Origin: Paenibacillus apiarius | GTDB taxonomy: Bacteria > Bacillota > Bacilli > Paenibacillales > Paenibacillaceae | Length of the DNA stretch: 64,000 bases | Assembly (NCBI RefSeq): GCF_017052585.1 | Contig: NZ_JAFFHZ010000001.1 | Location: 1,116,001 to 1,180,000 of the forward strand | Direction of reading: 5' to 3' | In this document: piece after piece, positions 52,321 through 61,726 of the stretch | How the letters are laid out: every line of letters starts with the position of its first letter | Numbering within the stretch: the first letter of the stretch is position 1 | Made by a program: the position numbers and the translations under genes | Notes under the pieces: generated by a model | Told to the model about the DNA's origin: nothing | Databases searched by the model: none | The model's input: the letters and a program-made list of their open reading frames with translations, nothing else

Positions 52321-52425
52321 TTGTACATCAACTGGAGATATCCGGGTCCGCTGCGGCTTCATCCGCGCATGAACTCGTCCCGCCGAAGGCAAACCGCCAA
52401 GCCCATTTGTCCTCCAGCGCGTTCT

Positions 52426-52495
52426 CCTTGTAGCCAAGCTCTTTACGGGTAGCTTTGTAGAAACGTCCGCGCCTTATTCGCGAACCTATACAAGG
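52426..52495 (-). promoter_or_regulatory. Purine riboswitch aptamer, guanine type
   Basis: The minus strand shows P1 CCTTGTA/TACAAGG, the L2-side core GTTTCTAC, the L3 block CCGTAAA and the J3/1 segment GGCTAC. The position equivalent to residue 74 is C, the mark of guanine/hypoxanthine-sensing members. The residue before it is G where A is usual. The terminator lies about 105 nt downstream, further than in most purine switches. Confidence 0.85.
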
Positions 52496-52692
52496 GCTAT
52501 GTTTGCATGTATGAAAAACCAACTCTCCAACTTTAGCAGCGATTGAAGGTGTCGTCAAGGATATCTGTCATAGCCTTTTCAACGTTGTCCATTTGACTGG
52601 ATGTGTTCCAATCAATCGGCGCCACACGGCATCATACGAGCAAATCCACTGTACAATATCCAACGATCGAACTTTTTCAACCATTTCCACCT

Positions 52693-52737
52693 AAAAAAAG
52701 AACAAAGGCTGCAGCATTAACGCCGCGTCACCTTTGT
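52693..52737 (-). terminator. Terminator of the DUF2179 gene
   Basis: ACAAAGG pairs with CCTTTGT with an inner GC/GC stem, followed by TTCTTTTTTT on the minus strand. The 5' arm overlaps the last codons of the gene. Confidence 0.8.
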
Positions 52738-53232
52738 CCAGAATCCGCCATGCAATTGGCTTGGCTCGGATGTCACGATAAAAGCTTTCGGTTCGATATC
52801 CAATATCAAAGCATACAGCTTATTGCGGTTCTTCCGGCGAGACAGCACCTCCAGCATAAGACGGTGTCCGTCCCGCCCGCTGCCGATCCATGTCGTTACG
52901 CCATAGCCATGGTCGCGCAGGTAGTTCGGCAGATCGCTTTCCGGATTGTTCACAATAACCTTGAGAACAACATAGCCAAGGGCGATTTTGTCCTCAATCC
53001 ACGATCCAACCAGCACCCCGATGCCGTAACCGGCCGCATAGACGATGAGGCTAATCGGTTCATTCAAATATTTCAACACCATATTCAAGCCGAGCACGTA
53101 GATGATAATCTCGACCGTACTGAGCGCAGCGGCCAAATACCGTTGCCCTTTTAAGGTGAGAATCATCCGCAGAGTGAAAAATGAGACGTAGACGATTTGG
53201 ATGGTGAAAATTGCGATTAAAATCGTAAACAT
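52717..53232 (-). CDS. UPF0316 / DUF2179 membrane protein
   Basis: A 171-residue protein with three N-terminal membrane segments (DUF5698 type) and a cytoplasmic DUF2179 domain (VIVNNPESDLPNYLRDHGYGVTTWIGSGRDGHRLMLEVLSRRK). DUF2179 domains bind nucleotides in related YitT proteins. AAAGGA precedes the ATG. Function unknown. Confidence 0.85.
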   Translation of the reverse strand: MFTILIAIFTIQIVYVSFFTLRMILTLKGQRYLAAALSTVEIIIYVLGLNMVLKYLNEPISLIVYAAGYGIGVLVGSWIEDKIALGYVVLKVIVNNPESDLPNYLRDHGYGVTTWIGSGRDGHRLMLEVLSRRKNRNKLYALILDIEPKAFIVTSEPSQLHGGFWTKVTRR

Positions 53233-53329
53233 ATCGTGTTCCTTTCCTTCCGCCGAAGCAGCTGCAAAGCGTTTGTTATATAAAGCTCATTACCCTTCTC
53301 CCCCGTCCCAGAAACGATTGCTAAAAAAG

Positions 53330-53360
53330 AAGGGCCCCGGCATATTTGCCGGACTCCCTT
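53330..53360 (-). terminator. Orphan terminator hairpin
   Basis: AAGGG..CCGGCA pairs with TGCCGG..CCCTT, followed on the minus strand by TTCTTTTTT. No intact gene lies upstream of it. A ~45-codon minus-strand frame ending near 53430 (FFGALSFEEESAVRAWEDYAARLSK) without a start codon may be a remnant of the gene it served. Confidence 0.55.
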
Positions 53361-53783
53361 GATTGTAATCCCTTTACATCTGCAACACAAGCCAAATTAG
53401 AGCCGGATGAGCGCTTCCAATTAACGGGCTGTCCTAGACGATGGGATGCGCGTCTGCTTGGACAGCCTGGCGGCGTAATCTTCCCATGCGCGGACTGCAC
53501 TCTCTTCCTCAAACGAAAGAGCTCCAAAAAAGTCCTTTTGCTCACTATCCCCTTCATTCAGAAAGATGTAAGCAAAGGCTCTTAATGGTCAAAACGGCTA
53601 CTTTCACAATCTGAACAATGGGGATGGTGAATAAAAGGGGTGATTCAACGATACCAGACTGGCTACCTGAACCTTGGGGAGAATGAACAAAAGGGCAGCT
53701 TTGGCAGCTCTTTCTTGTTCCACCTGAGCCTTGGGGAGAATGGGGAGGTTCTTCACTGCTCAAGCTCAGCGAGGCTATAAAAA
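53361..53783. other. Gene-poor region with a short direct repeat
   Basis: No intact gene is seen. ACCTGA(A/G)CCTTGGGGAGAATG occurs at 53665-53685 and 53722-53742. The minus-strand frame through it encodes HSPQGSG twice and appears non-coding. The possible gene remnant noted at the 53330 hairpin ends here. Confidence 0.45.
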
Positions 53784-53818
53784 GCAGTCCGGAACTTATA
53801 ACGCAAGTTCCAGACTGC
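53784..53818 (-). terminator. Terminator of the cobalamin operon
   Basis: GCAGTC.GGAACTT pairs with AAGTTCC.GACTGC over ATAACGC; on the minus strand it is followed by TTTTTATAG, about 100 nt after the cobQ stop. Confidence 0.75.
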
Positions 53819-53921
53819 CAAAAATACCAACAGCCGAACGAAGACATGACAAATCTGATCATATCCGTCTCCGCTATATTTCATATCGGGGGCCGAGATG
53901 CTTGCGTCATTCCGTTCGCAA

Positions 53922-55541
53922 TCAGCGTCCGTAATCGCGCAAAATGCGGTATACCTGATCCATATCCAGATGCTCTCGAACCCGCTCCGCCAGCCGTTCA
54001 AAGGCAGCTTCCCGATGAGCGCCGAAGTCGAAATCATTCGGAAGGGGCTCCAGCCCCTTGGCATGGCGCAGCCCATTCAACCAGCCCCTGCGGAAGCCGT
54101 CATTATGGAACAAGCCATGCATATACGTGCCCATGATGCGCCCATTCGCATGCAGCATGCCGTCATAGCCGTTATAGCAATCATGAAGCGTCCCCTCTTC
54201 GTCTGCTGCCTGCAGGTCCATGAGCGGTTCGGCCGCGATATCCGATTCGGTCCGCACCGAGCGGCCCATATGAATCTCGTAGCCTTCCATCTGACAACCG
54301 TAGAGTGGAGTATCGCGCAGCATAGAGGCGGACACCGCACCCCGCACCCGCTCTGTCCGTTTATCCGCAGCGAATTCCGTCTCCATCGGCAGCAGCGCCA
54401 AGCCGTCCATGACGGCGCCTGCTTCCGCCTCGGCCCCGTATGGATCAAGAAGCCGCTCGCCCAGTATCTGATAGCCTCCGCATATGCCGGCCACGACGCC
54501 GTCCTTCGCATAAGACACAATCGCTTCCGCTAGTCCGGTCTCGCGCAGCCATTGCAAATCGGCCATCGTGCTTTTCGTCCCCGGAATGACGATTGCATCC
54601 GGCACACCCAGCTCTTGAGGACGGCGAATATAGCGGATGCGCACATCGCGTTCCGCCACGAGCGGGTCGATATCCGTAAAGTTGGATATGCGGGGCAAGG
54701 CCACGACGGCAATATCCAGATCGTTCTCCGGCAGCACCTGCCCCTTCCACTGCTCGAGCGCAACGGAATCTTCCGCTTCGATATCCAGATCATCGGCATA
54801 CGGCAGCACGCCGAGCACCGGCAACCCTGTCCGCTCCTCGAGCCAATCGAGTCCCGGCTGCAGCAGCGTGACATCCCCCCGGAACTTGTTAATGATGAAG
54901 CCCTGCACCCGCTCCCGTTCATGCGGCTCCAGCAGCTCCAGCGTGCCGACAATGGAGGCGAATACGCCGCCGCGGTCGATATCCGCAACGAGAAGCACCG
55001 GCGCTTCCGCCCAGGCCGCCATGTTCATGTTGACGATATCGTTCTGCTTGAGATTGATTTCAGCCGGACTGCCGGCTCCTTCCATTACGACGATATCGTA
55101 ACCAGCGCGCAGCCGATTCACCGCGTCGACCACCGTTCGCTTCGCCTCAGGCAGGAAGCCGGTCCGGTAATCGCGCGCGCTCAGGTTCATATATGGTTTG
55201 CCGTGCACGACGATCTGAGACTGCATATCCTTCATTGGCTTAATCAGCACCGGGTTCATATCCGTCGTCGCCATTATGCCGCAAGCTTCCGCCTGCACCC
55301 CTTGCGCCCGGCCAATTTCCTTGCCGTCAGGCGTAACGTATGAGTTCAACGCCATATTTTGCGATTTGAACGGAGCGACATTGTAGCCGTCCTGCTTGAA
55401 GATGCGGCATAGCGCGGTCGTGACGACGCTCTTGCCGACATCGGATGCCGTACCCTGCAGCATGATCGCCCGTCCCTTGCCGCCGCTTTCTTTGCATAAT
55501 GGAACACGTGCGGAAGCGTTCTTTCCTGTGTCTAATTCCAT
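53922..55541 (-). CDS. cobQ: Cobyric acid synthase
   Basis: A 539-residue glutamine-dependent amidotransferase that amidates side chains b, d, e and g of adenosylcobyrinic a,c-diamide. The N-terminal P-loop-type domain starts with LQGTASDVGKSVVTTALCRIF; PFKSQNMALNSYVT follows. The class-I-like glutaminase domain has the nucleophile in AGICGGYQILG. It ends the B12-riboswitch operon. AAAGGGTG precedes the ATG. In a salvage setting it works on cobyrinate diamide, or on cobyric acid released by CbiZ-linked routes. Confidence 0.93.
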   Translation of the reverse strand: MELDTGKNASARVPLCKESGGKGRAIMLQGTASDVGKSVVTTALCRIFKQDGYNVAPFKSQNMALNSYVTPDGKEIGRAQGVQAEACGIMATTDMNPVLIKPMKDMQSQIVVHGKPYMNLSARDYRTGFLPEAKRTVVDAVNRLRAGYDIVVMEGAGSPAEINLKQNDIVNMNMAAWAEAPVLLVADIDRGGVFASIVGTLELLEPHERERVQGFIINKFRGDVTLLQPGLDWLEERTGLPVLGVLPYADDLDIEAEDSVALEQWKGQVLPENDLDIAVVALPRISNFTDIDPLVAERDVRIRYIRRPQELGVPDAIVIPGTKSTMADLQWLRETGLAEAIVSYAKDGVVAGICGGYQILGERLLDPYGAEAEAGAVMDGLALLPMETEFAADKRTERVRGAVSASMLRDTPLYGCQMEGYEIHMGRSVRTESDIAAEPLMDLQAADEEGTLHDCYNGYDGMLHANGRIMGTYMHGLFHNDGFRRGWLNGLRHAKGLEPLPNDFDFGAHREAAFERLAERVREHLDMDQVYRILRDYGR

Positions 55542-55548
55542 TAACCGT

Positions 55549-56391
55549 TCACCCTTTCCATCCGGTCATAAGTACGAGCAGCAGCAGCAAAACCGTTTCC
55601 GTCAGCTCATTCATTGCTCCATACGTATCACCCGTCAAGCCTCCGAGCTTCTTGGACAAATAACTCGAGCAGCTCCAAACTGCGGCCAATCCCAGCACAG
55701 GAGCGGCCATCAGGAGCCACCACGGATGAACCGCATACGCAGACAGCGCTGTGAAGGAAGCAGACCGTCCGGATATATCAAGCGGCATTGACACTGTAAT
55801 ATATACGATCACAAGGCTAAGCAGAAACGCGGAAAAACCAGCACCGAGCAAATGCCCGCGGTGCAAACCTTGAAAATAGCCGCCCAGACCCGATTCCGCA
55901 CGCGCATACGGTTCGTTCGTCATAGCCCACACCATCGCCGCCCTGGACCAAATGAACGGGACGACAAGCCATAGCTGCCATGCTCCGTCCGTCATCAGGC
56001 TTGATATAAGCGACCACTTGAGCAGCAGCACGAGCACGCAGATGATGACCCCCATCGCTCCGACGCGGCTGTCCTTCATAATTTCCAGCATTCGCTCACG
56101 GGAACGATGGCTTAAGACGCCATCTGCCGTATCCATCAGCCCATCCATATGCAGTCCGCCGGTCAGAGCCACGGCGAGCGCCAGCGTCAATGCGGCAGCG
56201 GGGCCTGAAGGCAGGACAAGCTGAAGGCCAACTCCCGCCCCCCATATAAGAACTCCGATGATACATCCAGCCCATGGAAAGAAAAAGGTGCTTCGTTTGA
56301 GCACCTCGTTCGTGAAGGGAACATTCACGGGGACCGGAATTCTGGTCAGAAATTGCATTGCGGCAACAAATGCCTGCAGCCATTGCTTCAT
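55549..56391 (-). CDS. cobS: Adenosylcobinamide-GDP ribazoletransferase (cobalamin synthase)
   Basis: A 280-residue integral membrane enzyme that joins AdoCbi-GDP and alpha-ribazole. AMQFLTRIPVP at the start and GGLHMDGLMDTADGVLSHRSRERMLEIMKDSRVGAMG carry the conserved Asp-rich motif. It overlaps cobU by ATGA, indicating translational coupling. Confidence 0.92.
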   Translation of the reverse strand: MKQWLQAFVAAMQFLTRIPVPVNVPFTNEVLKRSTFFFPWAGCIIGVLIWGAGVGLQLVLPSGPAAALTLALAVALTGGLHMDGLMDTADGVLSHRSRERMLEIMKDSRVGAMGVIICVLVLLLKWSLISSLMTDGAWQLWLVVPFIWSRAAMVWAMTNEPYARAESGLGGYFQGLHRGHLLGAGFSAFLLSLVIVYITVSMPLDISGRSASFTALSAYAVHPWWLLMAAPVLGLAAVWSCSSYLSKKLGGLTGDTYGAMNELTETVLLLLLVLMTGWKG

Positions 56392-56954
56392 AATTGAACC
56401 ATCCTGCTCTTTATTTCAATCGGTATGCCCGCCGTGACGAGATACACCTCATCCGCCCGTGCCGCAAGCCGCTGATTCAGCCGGCCCGCCGCATCGCGAA
56501 AGATGCGCCCGAGCTTGTAAACGGGCACGACACCGCTGCCGACTTCGTTCGTCACCACTACGACGGTTCCCTGCACTTCCGCCAAAACGTCCAGCAGCTC
56601 GTCGATACGCGCGTCCAATCTTTGCTCCAGCTCCGGGCCTTCCCCCGACTCCTGCTCAGCTTGGAGCAGCTCGTTCGACAGCCACAGCGTCAGACAATCG
56701 ATAAGCACCGCCGCGCCGTCCGCTTCCGTCAGCCATTCCGGCAATTGCAGCGGACAATTGGCGGTATGCCATCCATAACCCGAAGCCTCTCGCTGCGCTT
56801 GATGCAGCCGAATTCGTTCCCGCATTTCTTCATCGTGCGCTTCCGCCGTCGCAACATAAGTGCCGCCTTGCGGCGCCAGCTTCTGGAGCAAGCGTTCCGC
56901 GAACGTGCTCTTGCCGCTGCGCGCCCCGCCGGTGACGAGAATGAGTCGGCTCAT
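56388..56954 (-). CDS. cobU: Adenosylcobinamide kinase / guanylyltransferase
   Basis: A 188-residue bifunctional enzyme activating AdoCbi to AdoCbi-GDP. The P-loop TGGARSGKST and the segments YVATAEAHDEEMRERIRLHQAQR and VVVTNEVGSGVVP are diagnostic. Start and stop overlap its neighbours by 4 bp each. Confidence 0.93.
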   Translation of the reverse strand: MSRLILVTGGARSGKSTFAERLLQKLAPQGGTYVATAEAHDEEMRERIRLHQAQREASGYGWHTANCPLQLPEWLTEADGAAVLIDCLTLWLSNELLQAEQESGEGPELEQRLDARIDELLDVLAEVQGTVVVVTNEVGSGVVPVYKLGRIFRDAAGRLNQRLAARADEVYLVTAGIPIEIKSRMVQL

Positions 56955-58015
56955 TGGCCGTCATCCTTGCCGGATACGCCTGCTTCGGCAAAGGTGGCCA
57001 TCTCGCGCATAATGCGCAACGAGGCATCGATGAGCTGGAACATGAGCGCTCCGCCCGTTCCTTCGCCCAGACGCATATTCAAATGCAGGCACGGCTGCAA
57101 TTCCAATTCCGACAGCAGTGCCGCATGCCCCCGTTCCTCCGACAAATGAGAGCCGATTAAATACGGCTTGACGGCAGGCACCAAGCGGACGGCGGTCAAG
57201 GCCGCGGCGCTGGAAATGAAGCCGTCGATGACGATCGGCGCGCGATTCGCCGCCGCACCGAGAATGACGCCGACCAAGCCCGCAATCTCCAGGCCGCCGA
57301 CCTTTGCCAGCACATCGATCGCATCGTCCGCATCCGGTTGATTCACTTCCAGCGCACGGCGGACGACGCTGCACTTATGCTCCCATTGGGCATCGCCGAT
57401 GCCTGTTCCGCGTCCGACAGCGTCGGCTGCTGGCAAGCCGGTAAACGCGCACAAAATGGCGGCGCTGGCCGTCGTGTTGCCGATTCCCATCTCGCCGGTC
57501 GAGAAGAGGCGGTATCCGGCCTGAATGCACTCTTGTACCGTATCCGCACCGGCCTTAATGGCGGCTTCCGCTTCCGCACGGGTCATCGCAGGCCCCTTGG
57601 CCATGTTGGCCGTCCCTTTTCTCACCTTGCGCGATTGCAGGTTCGGGTCGGACAAATCGGCATTGACGCCTACATCGACGCAGATGACGTCGGCCCCGGC
57701 TTCGCGTGCCAACACGTTCACCGCCGCTCCGCCGCGCAGGAAGTTGTGAACCATCTGCGGTGTCACTTCGGCCGGGAACGCGCTAACTCCTTCTTCACAG
57801 ACTCCGTGATCGCCAGCCATCACAATGACAGCCTTCTTCTCTATCTTCGGCTTTGCTTCTCCTGTAATTCCCGCCAGCTGAACCGCAAGGTCCTCAAGCA
57901 GGCCCAAGCTTCCCGGGGGCTTCGTCAATTGGTTCTGATGATGAAGCGCCGCCTGCTTAGCAGGCTCATCCAAAGGCTGAATACGGTCAATAAGTAGTTG
58001 AAGTTGTTCGCTCAT
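56951..58015 (-). CDS. cobT: Nicotinate-nucleotide:dimethylbenzimidazole phosphoribosyltransferase
   Basis: A 354-residue enzyme making alpha-ribazole phosphate, the lower ligand precursor. TKPPGSLGLLEDLAVQLAGI, VMAGDHGVCEEGVSAFP, GEMGIGNTTASAAIL and LRLGEGTGGAL-type sequence near the C-terminus (catalytic Glu in MRLGEGTGGAL) are intact. It overlaps the ATPase gene by 4 bp. Confidence 0.94.
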   Translation of the reverse strand: MSEQLQLLIDRIQPLDEPAKQAALHHQNQLTKPPGSLGLLEDLAVQLAGITGEAKPKIEKKAVIVMAGDHGVCEEGVSAFPAEVTPQMVHNFLRGGAAVNVLAREAGADVICVDVGVNADLSDPNLQSRKVRKGTANMAKGPAMTRAEAEAAIKAGADTVQECIQAGYRLFSTGEMGIGNTTASAAILCAFTGLPAADAVGRGTGIGDAQWEHKCSVVRRALEVNQPDADDAIDVLAKVGGLEIAGLVGVILGAAANRAPIVIDGFISSAAALTAVRLVPAVKPYLIGSHLSEERGHAALLSELELQPCLHLNMRLGEGTGGALMFQLIDASLRIMREMATFAEAGVSGKDDGQ

Positions 58016-58890
58016 GCTTGTTCATCTCCGTTTTCAATGATATTGGTTTGCAAATTAGTCTGCGTATTGCCGTGTTGAGGACAAATGAGCACCTGCGGCC
58101 TTCCGGTCTCCGGATGCGGCACAATCGTCGTCCGAGTTGCGAAGATGCGTTCCAGCAGTTCTGCAGATATCAATTCGTCCGGGGTTCCCTCCGCGATCAG
58201 TTGCCCCTCTTGCATCACGACAAGGCGGTCGCAATAGAGAGAGGCCAAGTTCAAGTCATGCAGCACCGATACGACCGTCAAGCCGCAATCCTGCTGCCAA
58301 TCACGCACGACATCCATGAATTGGACCTGATAATGAATGTCAAGGTAGGTCGTCGGCTCATCGAGCAGCACGATGCTCGGCGACTGAGCCATCAGCTTCG
58401 CCAACGCAGCCCGCTGCCGCTGGCCTCCGCTCAAGCGGTCCAGCGGACGATCTGCGAGCGGCGTCAGCTGCAGCCGTTCCATAATGTTGTCAATGAACGG
58501 ACCGCTGTCCTCCCCTTCCGATCCGAACCAAGATTGATACGGGAATCGCCCCATCTCAACAATTTCTCGCACGGTAAAGCTAAGCGGAGGCAGTGCCTCC
58601 TGCTGCAGCACCGCCATCAACCGCGATAGTGCCTTCCGCTTATAAGAGGCAACCGCCCGTCCCTGAATGCGGACACGTCCGGCGGACGCGGTATCCGCTC
58701 CCGACACGAGCGACAAGAGCGTCGATTTCCCGCTTCCGTTCGGTCCGATAATACCGAGCCATTCGCCCGGCTGCACGGAAAGCGATACGTTGCTGAGCAC
58801 CGTCTTGTCGCCGTAGCGTTTGCATAGCCGCTCAGCGTGAATGATCGGTTCCGTTGATTGCGCCTCTTGCTGCGCCGCTGTCTGACTCAT
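58012..58890 (-). CDS. btuD: Cobalamin ABC transporter ATPase
   Basis: A 292-residue FecCD-type importer ATPase. Walker A GPNGSGKST, signature LSGGQRQRAALAKLMA and Walker B IVLLDEPTTYLD are present. The ATG at 58890 follows GGGGG; the frame extends far upstream only antiparallel to coding content of btuC and is not used. It energises uptake by BtuC with BtuF. Confidence 0.92.
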   Translation of the reverse strand: MSQTAAQQEAQSTEPIIHAERLCKRYGDKTVLSNVSLSVQPGEWLGIIGPNGSGKSTLLSLVSGADTASAGRVRIQGRAVASYKRKALSRLMAVLQQEALPPLSFTVREIVEMGRFPYQSWFGSEGEDSGPFIDNIMERLQLTPLADRPLDRLSGGQRQRAALAKLMAQSPSIVLLDEPTTYLDIHYQVQFMDVVRDWQQDCGLTVVSVLHDLNLASLYCDRLVVMQEGQLIAEGTPDELISAELLERIFATRTTIVPHPETGRPQVLICPQHGNTQTNLQTNIIENGDEQA

Positions 58891-59930
58891 GACCAAGTCC
58901 CCCGTTTCGCGCGCTTGTTCCGGATGAGCAGGTAAGCAAAAAATGGCGCGCCGATAAAGGCAGTCACTACGCCGAGAGGAATTTCTATCGGCGCAAACGC
59001 CGTTCTTGCAATCGTATCCGCCCACATCACATAGATCGCGCCGCCAACCGCCGAAAGCGGAATCAAATAGCGGTAATCCGGACCGACGATTAAACGCAAT
59101 ATGTGCGGCACGACCAAGCCTACAAAGCCGATGACGCCAGACACGGACACCGCCGCCGCCGTAATTAACGTGGCGGTAAGGAGCACGACCCATTTCGTGC
59201 GCTCCACATGGAGCCCGAGATGGGAAGCCTGCCGCTCGCCCAGCGCGAGCAGATTGAGCGGTCTGGCATAAGCAATAAGAAGAATGATGCCGATAGCCAA
59301 GTATGGGCCCAGCACGGCGGAGTAGGACCACCCGCGCAGCGCCAAGCTGCCCATCACCCAGAACATGATTTCATTAATCGTCTGTTTCGTCATTGCGACC
59401 AGAAAAGAGACGACGGCGCCAAGGAAGGCTTGCATGACGACCCCCGACAAAATAAGCGTTTCGATCGGAATTTTCCCGCCTTCATTGGCAAGCCGCATGA
59501 CGATGATAAGCGTCAACGCGCCCGTTCCAAAAGCTACGACCGGAATAGTCCACTCCCCAAGCAGCGCGTATTGGAGCCCGAAATAGATGAGAAAGGCCGC
59601 GCCGACAGACGCTCCGGACGATACTCCCAACGTGTACGGATCGGCCAGCGGATTCCGCAGCACACCTTGAAATGCGGTGCCTGCCACGCCAAGCGCCGCG
59701 CCGACCAGCATCGCGAGCACGACACGCGGAAAGCGCACCTTCATCATAATTTGCGCGGACGCGTCATCCCAAGTCACCGGAATGGCCGTGTCCAACCCCG
59801 GTATATGATGGAGCAAGATCCGCGTAATTTCACCCAAAGGCATCTGCACCGAACCTACAGCCAAGCATCCAACAACGGACAAGAGGAGCAGCACAATGCC
59901 CGCTCCTCCATACCATGCCATCTTGCTCAT
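58887..59930 (-). CDS. btuC: Cobalamin ABC transporter permease
   Basis: A 347-residue FecCD-family permease with about ten membrane segments. RFPRVVLAMLVGAALGVAGTAFQGVLRNPLADPYTLGVSSGASVGA and VSGVIGFVGLVVPHILRLIVGPDYRYLIP are family signatures. The ATG at 59930 lies 6 nt after GGAG; a GTG at 59942 overlaps that site. It overlaps btuD by 4 bp. Confidence 0.92.
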   Translation of the reverse strand: MSKMAWYGGAGIVLLLLSVVGCLAVGSVQMPLGEITRILLHHIPGLDTAIPVTWDDASAQIMMKVRFPRVVLAMLVGAALGVAGTAFQGVLRNPLADPYTLGVSSGASVGAAFLIYFGLQYALLGEWTIPVVAFGTGALTLIIVMRLANEGGKIPIETLILSGVVMQAFLGAVVSFLVAMTKQTINEIMFWVMGSLALRGWSYSAVLGPYLAIGIILLIAYARPLNLLALGERQASHLGLHVERTKWVVLLTATLITAAAVSVSGVIGFVGLVVPHILRLIVGPDYRYLIPLSAVGGAIYVMWADTIARTAFAPIEIPLGVVTAFIGAPFFAYLLIRNKRAKRGTWS

Positions 59931-59947
59931 CGATTTCTCCACACTGG

Positions 59948-60964
59948 TTATTTCACCAGGTCAGGGTAAATCGCTTTTGCAACGGATTTCAGCCCTTCCG
60001 CCACACGCGGTCCCGGACGGCTGATCAGATTCTGATCCACGCCGATAACCAGATTGTTTTTTATTGCGTTAATATTGTTCCACCCGCTGCGGCCGCGGAT
60101 AATTTCTTCCAACGACTTGTTCGTATCCTGATCGACCACCCCTTGGGTATACAAAATGACGTCTGGATTCGACTTGATGATGTTTTCCTCGTTGATTTGC
60201 ACCCAGCCTTCCGTATCTGCCGCTACGTTCACGGCGCCCGCAAGCTCGATGATCTCATTCATGAATTCGCCGCTGCCAACTGTCCAGCCCGGAGAGAATT
60301 CAATGTACACTTTTTTCTTGTCGGTTACGCTTTGCACGGCCGTTTGCACTTCTTCGCGCGTTTTCTCCATCTGATCGACGACGGCTTGCGCTTCTTTTTG
60401 ACGATCCGTAATTTGACCGTACAGTTCTATGTTTTTGACGACATCGTCATATGTCTTCGGTTCCACTTTGAAAATTTTAATGCCCAGCTCGCGGAATTTC
60501 TTTACGACAGGCTCTTTCATCGAAATACCGGTAAAGACGATGTCAGGCTTCGCAGCGATGATCGCTTCTTCATTCGGCTTCACGATGCCGCCCATCTTCG
60601 CTTTCGCAGCAGCCGCTTCCGGATAATCGTCATAATCGGATACCCCGACGATTTGTTCATCCAAGCCGAGTGCGAACAACGACTCGGTCTCAGCCGGCGA
60701 TACCGAAATGATGCGCTCCGGCGCTTTCTCGAAGGTGAACTCTTCACCCGTAACGTCTTTTACGGTAAGCGGATACACCGTCTTGGCGGCGTCATCCTGT
60801 TTTGGCTGTTCAGCATTGGAAGCTTCTTTGTTCGTGTTCTCCTGCTGCGCCCCCGTGTTGTCGGAAGGCTTTGCTTCCTCTTTGGCCGCGCCGCAAGCCG
60901 TCAAGCTTACCGCCAAAATTACGGCCAGCACGGCTGTCAGCGTTTTATTCAACCACTTGTGCAT
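59948..60964 (-). CDS. btuF: Cobalamin-binding lipoprotein
   Basis: A 338-residue binding lipoprotein with lipobox VSLTACG and an Asn/Gln/Glu-rich linker, then a class-III periplasmic-binding fold (PERIISVSPAETESLFALGLDEQIVGVSDYDDYP). The ATG at 60964 follows GGGAGAGG. As first gene after the B12 riboswitch it captures corrinoids for BtuCD. Confidence 0.9.
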   Translation of the reverse strand: MHKWLNKTLTAVLAVILAVSLTACGAAKEEAKPSDNTGAQQENTNKEASNAEQPKQDDAAKTVYPLTVKDVTGEEFTFEKAPERIISVSPAETESLFALGLDEQIVGVSDYDDYPEAAAAKAKMGGIVKPNEEAIIAAKPDIVFTGISMKEPVVKKFRELGIKIFKVEPKTYDDVVKNIELYGQITDRQKEAQAVVDQMEKTREEVQTAVQSVTDKKKVYIEFSPGWTVGSGEFMNEIIELAGAVNVAADTEGWVQINEENIIKSNPDVILYTQGVVDQDTNKSLEEIIRGRSGWNNINAIKNNLVIGVDQNLISRPGPRVAEGLKSVAKAIYPDLVK

Positions 60965-61172
60965 ACATGTCCCTCTCCCTTGCTTAAAATATTCCTTGAG
61001 TGTTGAGTGTGAATCGTCTTCTGTGAACCGGAGCAAACATAGTGCTTGTCAAAAGGTGACGAGCACATTCCTTCATCACATGTATGTCCAATGAATCAGA
61101 ATTTGCTTGAATAGAGAAAATCCCTTTGAACACGCACTGTCAGGAAATAGGTTGTCAAGATGCGCAGTGTGT

Positions 61173-61203
61173 AAAAAACCCCCGATCCTGCGGATCGGGG
61201 GAC
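61173..61203 (-). terminator. B12 riboswitch terminator
   Basis: CCCCCGATCC pairs with GGATCGGGGG around GCA, followed by TTTTTT on the minus strand, between the aptamer and btuF. This makes transcription termination the likely output. Confidence 0.9.
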
Positions 61204-61347
61204 TTGTCTCACTTAGCCTCAAAGGTACGGCACGGCATCGCCAGCGTCATGCTTGCCGCAATAGCGGTATCGACAGCGCCTTGCATTGCCTCATGCCCTA
61301 CTTCATTGACGTGGTCCTTTCCGCGAAGGATATTGCTCGTCTCTCTT

Positions 61348-61540
61348 CAGGCAGGTCTCCTGACTTAGAAGCTGCACGTTGCCGCTCGCCTTCCCATCGC
61401 CGCATCCGGACGTCTGCACATCCGGCGCCTCATCGACAGTGGCTTCATGAGCGCAACACTCCATTCACAGTGGCGGGACCGCGCCGGATTCTCACCGGCT
61501 TCCCTGTTAACCTTGGGCATGGATTTTATACCTTCGATCG
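61348..61540 (-). promoter_or_regulatory. Cobalamin riboswitch aptamer
   Basis: The minus strand has the core blocks AACAGGGAA, GCCGGTGAGAATCCGGC, GCGGTCCCGCCACTGT and GGGAAGGCG, and ends with the B12-box region AAGTCAGGAGACCTGCCTG. This is a complete class-I arrangement. It controls btuF-btuC-btuD-cobT-cobU-cobS-cobQ. Confidence 0.95.
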
Positions 61541-61726
61541 GCTGAGCCGTATCCGTACACGCAAGGACCTGAAGAAATTGCACTATTCATTTGTCCGTTC
61601 AAGCATTGAACTTGATAATTGATTATAGGGGAAAAGCCCCGTTCTTGCAATAAGGATGCTCACATGGCAATCTGCCTGCCCTGCACGAAGCAACAATCCG
61701 GCCATCCCACTCCCCGGCTGCCCCGG

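Noticed and set aside
53554..53862. Minus-strand ORF with repeated HSPQGSG
   Set aside because: The repetition comes from a 21-bp DNA repeat, and it runs through the cobalamin-operon terminator; no ribosome binding site.
58891..59331. N-terminal extension of the btuD frame
   Set aside because: It lies entirely within btuC in another frame and has no membrane or ATPase features; the ATG at 58890 has a ribosome binding site.
59915..61006. Plus-strand ORF of 363 codons
   Set aside because: Antisense of btuF; Phe/Arg/His-rich and without protein-like motifs.
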